Source: Bilabrum cf. latius (taxonomy: Eukaryota > Bigyra: Bicosoecida > Bigyra > Bicosoecida). Taken from it: a stretch of DNA of 64,000 nt. Position 1 is the first letter of the stretch; each line of letters opens with the position of its first letter. Under the pieces are notes generated by a model. The model searched no databases. It had not been told where the DNA came from and saw only the letters and a list, made by a program, of their open reading frames with translations. Of this stretch, positions 1-10,578 are shown piece by piece. The position numbers and the translations under genes are program-made. The stretch lies in assembly GCA_965178125.1 (NCBI GenBank), contig OZ237761.1, positions 1-64,000 on the forward strand, given 5' to 3'.

Positions 1-2277
1 ACCCTAACCCTAACCCTAACCCTAACCCTAACCCTAACCCTAACCCTAACCCTAACCCTAACCCTAACCCTAACCCTAACCCTAACCCTAACCCTAACCC
101 TAACCCTAACCCTAACCCTAACCCTAACCCTAACCCTAACCCTAACCCTAACCCTAACCCTAACCCTAACCCTAACCCTAACCCTAACCCTAACCCTAAC
201 CCTAACCCTAACCCTAACCCTAACCCTAACCCTAACCCTAACCCTAACCCTAACCCTAACCCTAACCCTAACCCTAACCCTAACCCTAACCCTAACCCTA
301 ACCCTAACCCTAACCCTAACCCTAACCCTAACCCTAACCCTAACCCTAACCCTAACCCTAACCCTAACCCTAACCCTAACCCTAACCCTAACCCTAACCC
401 TAACCCTAACCCTAACCCTAACCCTAACCCTAACCCTAACCCTAACCCTAACCCTAACCCTAACCCTAACCCTAACCCTAACCCTAACCCTAACCCTAAC
501 CCTAACCCTAACCCTAACCCTAACCCTAACCCTAACCCTAACCCTAACCCTAACCCTAACCCTAACCCTAACCCTAACCCTAACCCTAACCCTAACCCTA
601 ACCCTAACCCTAACCCTAACCCTAACCCTAACCCTAACCCTAACCCTAACCCTAACCCTAACCCTAACCCTAACCCTAACCCTAACCCTAACCCTAACCC
701 TAACCCTAACCCTAACCCTAACCCTAACCCTAACCCTAACCCTAACCCTAACCCTAACCCTAACCCTAACCCTAACCCTAACCCTAACCCTAACCCTAAC
801 CCTAACCCTAACCCTAACCCTAACCCTAACCCTAACCCTAACCCTAACCCTAACCCTAACCCTAACCCTAACCCTAACCCTAACCCTAACCCTAACCCTA
901 ACCCTAACCCTAACCCTAACCCTAACCCTAACCCTAACCCTAACCCTAACCCTAACCCTAACCCTAACCCTAACCCTAACCCTAACCCTAACCCTAACCC
1001 TAACCCTAACCCTAACCCTAACCCTAACCCTAACCCTAACCCTAACCCTAACCCTAACCCTAACCCTAACCCTAACCCTAACCCTAACCCTAACCCTAAC
1101 CCTAACCCTAACCCTAACCCTAACCCTAACCCTAACCCTAACCCTAACCCTAACCCTAACCCTAACCCTAACCCTAACCCTAACCCTAACCCTAACCCTA
1201 ACCCTAACCCTAACCCTAACCCTAACCCTAACCCTAACCCTAACCCTAACCCTAACCCTAACCCTAACCCTAACCCTAACCCTAACCCTAACCCTAACCC
1301 TAACCCTAACCCTAACCCTAACCCTAACCCTAACCCTAACCCTAACCCTAACCCTAACCCTAACCCTAACCCTAACCCTAACCCTAACCCTAACCCTAAC
1401 CCTAACCCTAACCCTAACCCTAACCCTAACCCTAACCCTAACCCTAACCCTAACCCTAACCCTAACCCTAACCCTAACCCTAACCCTAACCCTAACCCTA
1501 ACCCTAACCCTAACCCTAACCCTAACCCTAACCCTAACCCTAACCCTAACCCTAACCCTAACCCTAACCCTAACCCTAACCCTAACCCTAACCCTAACCC
1601 TAACCCTAACCCTAACCCTAACCCTAACCCTAACCCTAACCCTAACCCTAACCCTAACCCTAACCCTAACCCTAACCCTAACCCTAACCCTAACCCTAAC
1701 CCTAACCCTAACCCTAACCCTAACCCTAACCCTAACCCTAACCCTAACCCTAACCCTAACCCTAACCCTAACCCTAACCCTAACCCTAACCCTAACCCTA
1801 ACCCTAACCCTAACCCTAACCCTAACCCTAACCCTAACCCTAACCCTAACCCTAACCCTAACCCTAACCCTAACCCTAACCCTAACCCTAACCCTAACCC
1901 TAACCCTAACCCTAACCCTAACCCTAACCCTAACCCTAACCCTAACCCTAACCCTAACCCTAACCCTAACCCTAACCCTAACCCTAACCCTAACCCTAAC
2001 CCTAACCCTAACCCTAACCCTAACCCTAACCCTAACCCTAACCCTAACCCTAACCCTAACCCTAACCCTAACCCTAACCCTAACCCTAACCCTAACCCTA
2101 ACCCTAACCCTAACCCTAACCCTAACCCTAACCCTAACCCTAACCCTAACCCTAACCCTAACCCTAACCCTAACCCTAACCCTAACCCTAACCCTAACCC
2201 TAACCCTAACCCTAACCCTAACCCTAACCCTAACCCTAACCCTAACCCTAACCCTAACCCTAACCCTAACCCTAACC
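1..2277. repeat. Telomere, CCCTAA array
   Basis: About 379 head-to-tail copies of the six-base unit CCCTAA (TTAGGG on the opposite strand) run without a visible variant from base 1. The first break is at about 2278, where the last unit reads CCGTA. The C-rich strand reads 5' to 3' from the end inward, as expected at the left end of a linear chromosome. TTAGGG is the telomere repeat of animals, many fungi and several protist groups, so it says eukaryote but not which. The complete lack of variant units is unusual for a centromere-proximal boundary and could partly reflect consensus polishing. Confidence 0.98.
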
Positions 2278-2279
2278 GT

Positions 2280-2494
2280 AAGCAGGTTGGGTGTGTGGGT
2301 GGTGGGTGGGGGCCATGGTACATGTGCTGGGGCAAGCAGGTTGGGTGTGTGTGCGGTGGGTGGGGGCCATGGTGGCTATGCCGGGGCAAGCAGGTTGGGT
2401 GTGCGGGCGGTGGATGGGGTCACGGTACACGTGTTGGGGCAAGCAGGTTGGGTGTGTGTGCGGTGGATGGGACCATGGTGCATGTATGTGTGAG
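2280..2494. repeat. Subtelomeric 54-bp minisatellite, four copies
   Basis: A unit beginning AAGCAGGTTGGGTGTG recurs at about 2280, 2334, 2388 and 2441, a period of 53 to 54 bases. The units are GT-rich on the plus strand and diverge mainly in their middle (CCATGGTACATG, CCATGGTGGCTATG, CACGGTACACG). Short open frames across it in all three frames are an effect of the repeat and are not called as genes. Confidence 0.9.
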
Positions 2495-2802
2495 CAGCAA
2501 ATAACAACCTAAGGACAGGGATCCCAGTGATACGATCCGGTGGTGATTTTCACTTTTTGACCCCCGGACAGGTTTCTGCACCCGGACATGTGTTGAACTT
2601 TAAAGAAGAAGATTAAAACCCCCGGACATGGGAGAGGGTTGTAGACTCAGTATATCCAGAGCGTCAAGAGCTGCCATCTGCTTTAAATGCTTAGAAGTTC
2701 AATCAGAAACAGCCAGCCTCATAGTTTCGGTATCGGTACTTCTGGCTCGAACTCATCACCAACGTTGCCTCTTCCACTTTGCTTGTTGCTGCACCCGCAG
2801 CA
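2495..2802. other. Spacer between minisatellite and first gene
   Basis: About 300 bases with no convincing gene. It holds three scattered copies of a CCCGGACA core near 2564, 2581 and 2620, the last two followed by TG. It presumably contains the promoter of the glycosyltransferase gene; I see no clear TATA element. Confidence 0.5.
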
Positions 2803-5800
2803 ATGGCTAGCCCAAGTGTACAGCAGATTTGCCAGTGCAAGTATATAGTATTCATGGTTGCAATACTTAGTATGTGCGGCTCTCGAGGCGCAGTTCACCG
2901 AGTGGAGAAGTCAGCCTCAAGCGATTCTCGTATGACACGGGGTATGCCGAGCCAAAGGAGTCATTCAGCAAACAGAGCCGTAGTTGTACCAGATAAAAAC
3001 AAGGTGTGTGACGCGCTTCGGATCGCGCATCCTGATGACAGATATACGCTTCAGAGCCGCGCGAAGCAAGTTGGATTCGATGAAGTGCTGAACGTGTACT
3101 TGGGCCACTTTGACTTGAATAGTGGCCGGTCTTTCATTGATAAGAGTACTCTACTACAACAATGTTGCGAGCTGGCCGGGCGTCGAGGACTTGCCTCGCT
3201 CTCTGGTGCGAGGGCAGCATCGCAAGACGCGCAGAACTTCTTGCGCACGGCTGGGCTGATGACGTCTGAAATAGAGACCAAGTTGCTCCTCACCAATTCA
3301 AGAGGCAACATGACTCTGCAACGTCTCTTGGATCCGTTCCTCGCCGACCCTGGAGTCGCGCTGGAGGCCTGGAACAAGCAACCCAAAGAGGTGCTCGGCA
3401 AGCTTCGGATACTGCTGGGAGGCAGCGTCGAAGAGTTCGTGGTGGATCCAACTACTGGCTCCTACTACATTCAGGGCATGCAAGCCGGCGGGGGCTTCGT
3501 CAGGACTCGGCACACTTGCGGCGGGGTGCAGTGCTGCGAGCACAGCCTGGGCGTTGTCCTCTCACCCATGGATTCCCTGCACCTCTCCAGCCTGAGGGGA
3601 AGGTCGATCCGCAGGGCAATGCAAAGATCCATCCATGCATTGGCTGCAGCATCAAGTGGCAGTGTTTATGACACCGCCAGCCCGCAGGCCTCGATTTGGT
3701 ACGCGAGATTGCCCTCATCAGCCGAACCGGTAGCACGGGCGAGAAGCATCGCCGGCAAGCAGCTCGCTGCTCCAGTGGCGATTCAACCACTAGTTGCCGT
3801 ACGGGCCAGGCAATCAGCCTTTTCTGCGTCGCGTATTGCGCCTTACTTCGACCCCGGCAGGACTGTGTGCTTCGTGGGCTCTCTCGGGACGTACGATGGC
3901 ATTAGGAGCGGCTGGATCCAGGAGATGTCGAGGATTCGAGCCAGTGGGGGCAGGCTGAGGTACGTCAGCTATTCATCGGGGGGCGTGCATGAGCAGTTTC
4001 TTGCGGAGCTCAATGCTGTGGGTGCTGGCCAGCCCGAGCGGTGGTTGCCGGCCTCGCTGTCCTCTGGCTCGATGGAGTCGGGCCTGGGAGGCATCCGGCT
4101 GGCGCAGGCCAAGCTGCTTGCCTTGCAGGTCATCATGCGCATGCGGGGCGTGCCTAATGCTGTCTTGGGCAACCATGGGGGCATCAATTGGGATGTTGCT
4201 CGAGAAGCTCCAAAGTACCGGTCGAGCCATACACCTCTGGCGCGCGCGTGGGTGGCGATGGATGCCGCGCTGGCTGCAAGAGACACGCTGTGCAAGTCCT
4301 TTGTCAGCAAACAGTGGTCCCAACGAGCACATGACTTGTGGCTGAAGAAGCTCCCCGGGTACTTGAAGGTATATGATGGGTACTCCAACCCCACCGCCTG
4401 GATGCAGCTGGCCGACCTGAACTTGACGATGGAAGAGACAACGAAACTTGGGCTTGCGTGCGGGGCGAGCGAGTCTGTGCAAGGCATGTCGGTGAGCGAA
4501 TTGCAGCGCAGCAACCATCCTCTCAAGGATGCAAAACGGGTGCTTGAGTCCATAGAAGAGTCCTTTGTTGTCTTTGGGATCCCAGACGGCGCCGAGGTTG
4601 TGCGCTGGCTGGCCCGCTTCAGCGAGCTAAAAGTGGGTGGGATCATGGGGTGTGACATGATGACGATTGCTCTGGAGAGCGACATCACAGACGCACTGTT
4701 GCATGAGACCGCGCGTGTAGCAGGGACACGGGCGACCGTGCTTGAGAACTGTGGTGTGAACCGCAAGCACGACGCTCGACGGACTGCCGGATACAGCGTT
4801 GTCACGGGTCACTCCAGCCACGCAAGGGACGTCATGGCTGTGGATCTCATGGGGCACGGTTGGGCCGCCTGCAGGGAGAACTTCAACCTGGACTCGATGG
4901 ACGCCATGGACTGGACCTCTGCCCAGGTGAGGGGCGGTGGTGCTGCGGTGGTCCCGCATGGCTAGAAGCAGCCGCCACTCGACGCGGAACTCAGCGGAGT
5001 CATCCACGACCTGTTTGATTCCACCGATGTCAGGCACTCCGAGCGGACCCTCGTGGTGAAGGCCGAGGCGCCCCCCTGCTCCAGCCCTGCCAGCTCGCCC
5101 GCGTGCTCCGAGGAGCGATGCAGGAGCCTGCCCATGCCCACAGTCACGATGCACCTTGGAGCTGACCCGGATCGGTTCTAGCGCCACACTGCGCCTGCTG
5201 TTCGAACCAAGGGCACAGCCCCGCCCACGATAGGCTACCTTGGCAGGCTCGGTCCCGAGAAGGGCCTGGTGCTGGCAATGCGAGCGTGGGCCATTGCCAG
5301 CGGGGCACGGCCTTTCGACGGCACCGACGTTCGGTCCCTTGCCGACGCCACCGCGGCTGCCTGGTGCGGCAAGCCCGCCAGGAGGTCCCAATCCGGTGCT
5401 ACATTGCAGTCCAGCGTCCTTGTCCGGGTACAAACTTCCTCTAGCAGCCCCGTCGCGCACGGAATGGTGTCCTGCGCGAACATGCACGACCGGATGGGCC
5501 AGCAGAAGTGGCACGAGAGCAGGGCCATCGCAGTGGCATCGACTCTTTAGCTGTATCTAGACATCACCTCAGCACCAGGTGGTGAATCCGCCGCTGCACA
5601 GGAAGAAGTGAGCGGCATGGGCGTCATTGAAACTCGTCACCCGAATGGTGCTCGGTGTCGCCGCTCGGCACACGTTGCTCGCGCCCTGCAGTGGGCCTTC
5701 CCTGCCCTAAACGCCTGGACAGATTCTTCGGACTAGTGTGGCCTGGTGGTGGAGTTACCAGCCGCAGTGCCGCACGGCAGATTCAAGATTATCGGAAGCG

Positions 5801-6408
5801 GACTCATATTCGATGACCTGCAGCAACTCGCCAGGAGCCTGAATTGCTCTGATACAGTGCAGATGCTAGGCTCCGTGTTTGGTGACCAGCTAACCTCTGA
5901 GCTCTTCGAGATGAGCGCGATGATATTCCCGTCCCTGCGGGAGGAGTCCGAGACATTTGGAGTGAGTAACCTTGAGTCGCTGCTGACCGGCGTGCCATTC
6001 ATATCCATGGGGCTTGGTGGGTCCGTGGACTACACAATGCATGGGTATAACTCGCTCATCGTGCCCCAGGGGGATGCGCTGCCGATGGCCTTGCAGATGA
6101 TGGCTTTCATGAGGGGGCGCGCGGGCAGCCGGGAGGATCTCCGTGCCATGGCGAGGAGGCACGGGCACTCGAGCCAGGCCGTGGGGGAGAGGTTCGCTCG
6201 CCTTGGCGCCTGCTTGACGAGGTGTCCAAGGTTGAGTGAGGGGCTGGAAGACATGAATAGCGTGAGCGTTCGGATGGAGAGGCTCGCCCGGGATTTAGGC
6301 GAGTGGAGCTACGCTGCGGCTATGCGAGCCGGATCTGTCTCGGTGGCTTCTTTGCTGTGCGCGCAGGAGTGCGTGGCCAGCCATGGGTACCGACACGCAA
6401 AGGGCTAA
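2803..6408 (+). CDS. GT4-type glycosyltransferase, N-terminal membrane anchor
   Basis: Predicted 1,201-residue glycosyltransferase, read from ATG 2803 to TAA 6406-6408 with TAG as sense at 4963, 5179, 5548 and 5734. Residues about 14-30 (KYIVFMVAILSMCGS) look like a signal anchor, suggesting a type II Golgi/ER membrane protein. The C-terminal third shows the GT-B retaining fold signature: a GADPDRF loop and YLGRLGPEKGL near residue 790-820, then IIGSG, and ESETFGVSNLES near residue 1048-1060, whose Glu 1050 and Glu 1058 form the EX7E motif of GT4 enzymes. The donor and acceptor are unknown. The first 700 residues include a possible acceptor half (TVCFVGSLGTYDGIRSGW) and less clear sequence. 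It is the gene closest to the telomere. The four TAGs split it into five pieces if the standard code is used, and the catalytic motif lies after the last of them. Confidence 0.8.
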
Positions 6409-6809
6409 TGCTTCGTGTGTTCTTTAAATCGAAACAATACAGCGTTCGCACACGTTTCTTGGTTTCTTGCTCAAGTTGCGACCCTACAAATATTGAAGAT
6501 GAGGCGTCCACATTGCCGTCGCGGTTGAATCAGTACGAGAGCCGTGACCAGCTCACTTGTTTGAAATTGAATTTGCACTACAGTCTCAACAGGCTGTCCC
6601 AACTGCTGCAAGAGGTAAGGCCTGCTTCTTTCTGTATTCCGCTTTTCATGCTGCATTCCGCCATTGCTACCCTCTTCAATTCCTCTAACATTGGCATGTA
6701 GAGACGGGTGATCCGATCTATGATCCGGGTCACTCATCACCCCACACGCCCCATCTCAGCCTTCCCGGTCTATGCCTTTGCCTTTCAATCCAAAGAGTCG
6801 ACCAGATGA
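6408..6809 (+). CDS. Doubtful small ORF overlapping the glycosyltransferase stop
   Basis: An ATG at 6408 overlaps the upstream TAA (TAATG). The frame runs 134 codons to TGA 6807-6809, with one in-frame TAG at 6699. A canonical-looking intron (GTAAGG at 6615 to TGTAG at 6701, 87 nt, phase 0) could remove the TAG and give 104 residues. The start (MLRVFFKSKQYSVRTRF) is basic and hydrophobic like a mitochondrial presequence. No family is recognised. It may simply be 3' untranslated sequence of the glycosyltransferase gene, possibly spliced. Confidence 0.25.
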
Positions 6810-7276
6810 CCCAACCAATCATCTTCTCCACTAAGCCTCCACCCACCTGGTGTACCATAGCCCCTCCCCACCCTGGCCGCCGCTCCTACTCGTACCTCGA
6901 CCGCTCACCCCTCCGATTTGCTGTGTAGCATCTGATCTGGCACCTCGAGCTGGTACTACACTCAACGAGCGACGTCAATTTCAGAGACCTAATTGGCCTC
7001 ACCAACGACGTGAAGGAGACTCATTTCACGAGCAGGTGCCATATGGCCTGAGGTTGCCCGCACAATCGATGCGGGCACCTTGGAATAAACCGACAAGGTT
7101 GCGCATAGTACCACTGCGGCTTTGGTCACATTCTAGGTCCTCATTCTCAGGTCTTCGTGACGTTGCGTTCGGCTAAACGGCGCCGCGCAAAACGGCGGTT
7201 CCGCAAAATAGTTTCGCCGGCTCACCAAACCGGTGCGAGGCGCCGCTAACGACTGCCTCTGCACGACGAAAAGCGA
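6810..7276. other. Intergenic region upstream of zinc-cluster gene 1
   Basis: About 470 bases, C-rich at first (CCTCCACCCACC). A further 81-codon open frame (6806-7051, with one TAG) lacks any family resemblance and is not called. It probably contains the promoter of the zinc-cluster regulator that starts at 7277. Confidence 0.4.
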
Positions 7277-10245
7277 ATGAAGCAAAGCGGACGGAAACGA
7301 GCACCGTATACTTCCAATGCATGCTACGCTTGCCGAGCTGGCAAGGTAAGGCGGGCTACACGGAGGTACACTTTCCGCACCAACGCACTGTCTTTTCTAT
7401 CCATCTGACCGGTGAATTTGAACCGTTGAACTGCTTGCGGTCATTTTTCATCAACTATTCGTACATTCAAAGGTTACTGAGTCGGAAATTTGCGCCTTTA
7501 GGTCAGCTTGATGCCTTTGTGCATGTATTTTCCCGTGCGGCGCAGCGGAGATGTAGCGGCGCTCGTCCATGCGAAAGGTGTGCCAGGCTTGGGCGAGAAT
7601 GCGCATCAGGTGCTCCACTTGGTACGAAGCGTCCCCGAAAGACTGTGCGACAGCCCAATGCCGAACCAGAGGGATATGGACGGTCTCAACTGGCGGGCAC
7701 ATCTACTTCCAGTCGTCCTAGCGGTGGTTCTGATCGCTATTCGCGTGCAGACTCGGCCCAGTACAGCAATTCAAACAGTTTGCGTTCGCTTAATCATATG
7801 TCTGCGGAGAGTGACGGTACTCGGGCCGCCATTCTGAAGCGTCGCCGGATTGAAGCGGACTCGTCTGTACTTCTCGGGTTTGCCTCCGGCGTATAGCAAG
7901 CCTAGAGGCAAAGCATTGTTTCACCTGCTAGCATTGCAGGAGTTGATGCCCAGCGTGGGTCCGGCTCTGGCGGTAGTCATGTCGCTTTGCACTAGCAGCC
8001 GACCTCTGGCATCCAGCTCCAAGTCTCGCCAGCAACACACGCCCAATTTGCACGGATGCCCAATACCGGGCCCGTGTAGCCCGGTTTAAATATGGGAGGT
8101 ATGATGTTGTAGCATTAGGGTGGAATCTAGTCCACAGGTCAGGGTATCGCCGTTCTTTCTCCCGCAACAGCATCCCAACCCGCATTTGGGCCGCAGCGGC
8201 TCGCGCCATCTGTGGGCTATGCGGTCCCCCCCACTCAGCCAGCCCCCATGTACGTGTACATGCATTAGAACGGCCAGCTGCGAGCACCATCTGCCCCTCA
8301 GGTTGTCTATCAGGTGCCACAGCACCAACACCCCGGTGCCGGTGCCCAGCCACTGCAACCCATGCGTATATCAGAGGTATCGCAAGGCGCGCACTTGCTG
8401 GCTCACGGAGCAGGCGGCAGCAGGGCGGGGCCAGCTGCTGTTGGCATCAGACTCGATGCACTAGGGGGAGAGGGGGCTGCCCAGCCAGCGGATGTGCGCG
8501 CAGCTTTGTCCTATGGTACGCAGCCAGTTGCTTTTTCTTCGCCTGCAGGACAGGTGCAGCTTGGCGCCGCCTCAGGGGCGGGCTAGGGCCGTGTCGATGC
8601 CGGTGGATTTGTGCGAGAGAGGGCCCCGTTGGAGTAGAGGGTCACGGCTGGGGGACAGCGGCTCGCGGGGCCTGATGTTCCAGCGGTGGTGCCCTCCGCT
8701 ATCGCCAGCTCTGGCGCGTCACCCGTGGCCCGTGGGCCCAGCAGTCCGGCCCGGCTCGCAGCAGGCCGGGTCAGAGAGCAAGTGAGAGACTTCTGGCGGC
8801 GGGAGGGGGAGCGGCTCGGTCGGGAGCAGGGGTCTGGGCGGGGAGCGGGCAAAGAGAGCATCATCCGGGTGTTGCCTGGCGAGTGCAAGCGGCTGGCTGC
8901 CGCGGTGGGCAAGGTGCTCGAGTCGGACCAGGCGCTGGGGGCAAGGGGGGCAGCGGGGGCGGACGTGCTGCTGGAGGAGGACTAGTGGCTGGCTGGTCTG
9001 GACCTTGGCCAGGGTAAGGCAGCCTCGCAGCCATCTACTTCGGAGACCACTCTGGCTGGTGATCGCGCCGGAAGCACTATGTCGGCTGCATCACTTGGGG
9101 AGGGGGCCAGCGAGGGGGGGGCTGCGGCGGGGGAGCGGCATGGGGCAGATGGGGCAGCCAGTCGTCTGGCAGGGGATAGTGGAGATACCGAGGACGGCGA
9201 ATCGCCGATCGCTCGTCCGTCAAGAATGCGCGGGGGTGCGCCCGTAACCGGTGGCAGCCAGCGAGCCACCATGGTCATCTTGGAGAACGTGGCTCTCAAG
9301 CACCTACCCGTGCCCGCTGCCCGCATGGAGTTCACGTACGAGCCCAACAGGCCCTCGAGCCTGTACATTAACGACGCGGGGGCCGCAGTGCTGGGCTTTG
9401 GGTGCGAGGAGCTGTCCGGGTGCATCCGGCAGGGCTTCTTGCCGGTGGCCTACGATCCGTAGAGCTGGCTGGAGAGGGGCCGTGCGGTGCTGCCTGCGGT
9501 GCGGGACCGCCGCAGCTGGTTGGTCCACAGGTCCAAGATGCGGCGTGTGGTGAGAGGGGACGTGCAGCGGCCGTGGGAGGGCCTGCTGCTGCAGTACTTT
9601 GAGATGACAGAGACTCTGTACTTCGAATGGTTCGACAGTGATCAGTAGGAGGGGTAGTGTACAGGCTAGAAAACGGGCGGCAGTGGGCAAGCAGCCGGGG
9701 CCGAGCCTCGGAGCGGAGGTGGCTGCAACCGGTTCCGCGCTGCGATCAGTTACTTCAGTGATATCGTGGATCTGGACGAGACGCTGTGGATCTAGCCAAC
9801 GAAAGAGGCTTGGACTGGACGCGGGGGTGCAGGTCAAGCTATGGCCCCTTTCTCTTCGTCCTCATCGTCAGCAGCTTCGGGTGGCCGGCATCAGTACCAG
9901 TTCCCCTCTGGTGAGGCATGCGGCATGTACTACGTACGGCTGAACGAGGCGCATGGCCTTGGGCCCAAGCTGGAGGGGGTGCAGCGCACGGCAGGCGGGG
10001 AGCAAGTGGCTGTGGGGGCAGCCGGAGGTGAGGCGGCAACTGATGGGCCGTCCTCAAGCTCATCTGCTGGTGAGGCCACGCAGCTGACGCCTTCCGGAGG
10101 CATCGTCACGGTGGGCGCGAGCCCGCTGTTCCACCTCGTGTCACCCTACCACATGCTGGAAGCAATGGGAAGTGAAGCGCTTTCCTTGCCGGGCAGGTCT
10201 ATGGCGACTGGATCAACTATTACGAGTGGGGGCAAATAGCACTGA
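7277..10245 (+). CDS. Zn(II)2Cys6 zinc-cluster transcription factor 1
   Basis: Two exons, 7277-7345 and 7546-10245, give about 922 residues ending at TGA 10243. The splice falls inside the DNA-binding domain and restores it exactly: CYACRAGK joins RRCSGARPCERCARLGREC, giving Cys 16, 19, 26, 32, 35 and 42 in the C-x2-C-x6-C-x5-C-x2-C-x6-C spacing of fungal binuclear zinc clusters, followed by a basic linker (GTKRPRKT). Exon 2 carries 17 in-frame TAG codons, about half of them between 7894 and 8260 in a segment already rich in CAG and CAA, resembling a Gln-rich activation domain. A later block (MEFTYEPNRPSSLYI, LLQYFEMTETLYFEWF, near 9330-9640) has the look of a PAS-like sensor domain. A nuclear regulator is inferred; its targets are unknown. 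The TAG at 10237 lies one codon before the TGA. Confidence 0.85.
7346..7545 (+). other. Intron of zinc-cluster gene 1
   Basis: A 200-nt phase-0 intron, GTAAG at the 5' end and GCGCAG at the 3' end. It is required because only its removal joins the two halves of the zinc cluster in frame. Confidence 0.85.
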
Positions 10246-10578
10246 CATGGCTAACATTGGCCTAAACAGTGGACTCCACTCCAGGTGTACATCATTCCTT
10301 CAGCCATGTGTCTTGATATGACTAACTTCAACACGATTCCATGATATGTTCCCACCGCTTTGATTGATGACGACTCTGAACACCATATCAAGCTATACAG
10401 TCTACTACATCGTGCATGCCATGCTTGCCGCTTCTGATGCATGCACGCATGCTTCTCGACCTACCCCACTCATCACACCAGAGCTGCAATAGATCGATCC
10501 CTGAAAATTAAATACGAATCAGTCTGAACCAAACAATACTTGTTATAGCACGCGTTTTATTGCAAGTTAATTGTCGGA

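Noticed and set aside
2287-2512. Three overlapping frames in the minisatellite
   Set aside because: They are open in all three frames because the repeat period is divisible by three; the products are Gly/Val/Cys repeats.
4627-5514. 295-codon minus-strand frame opposite the glycosyltransferase
   Set aside because: It is antisense to a gene with clear motifs, and its composition is that of the complement.
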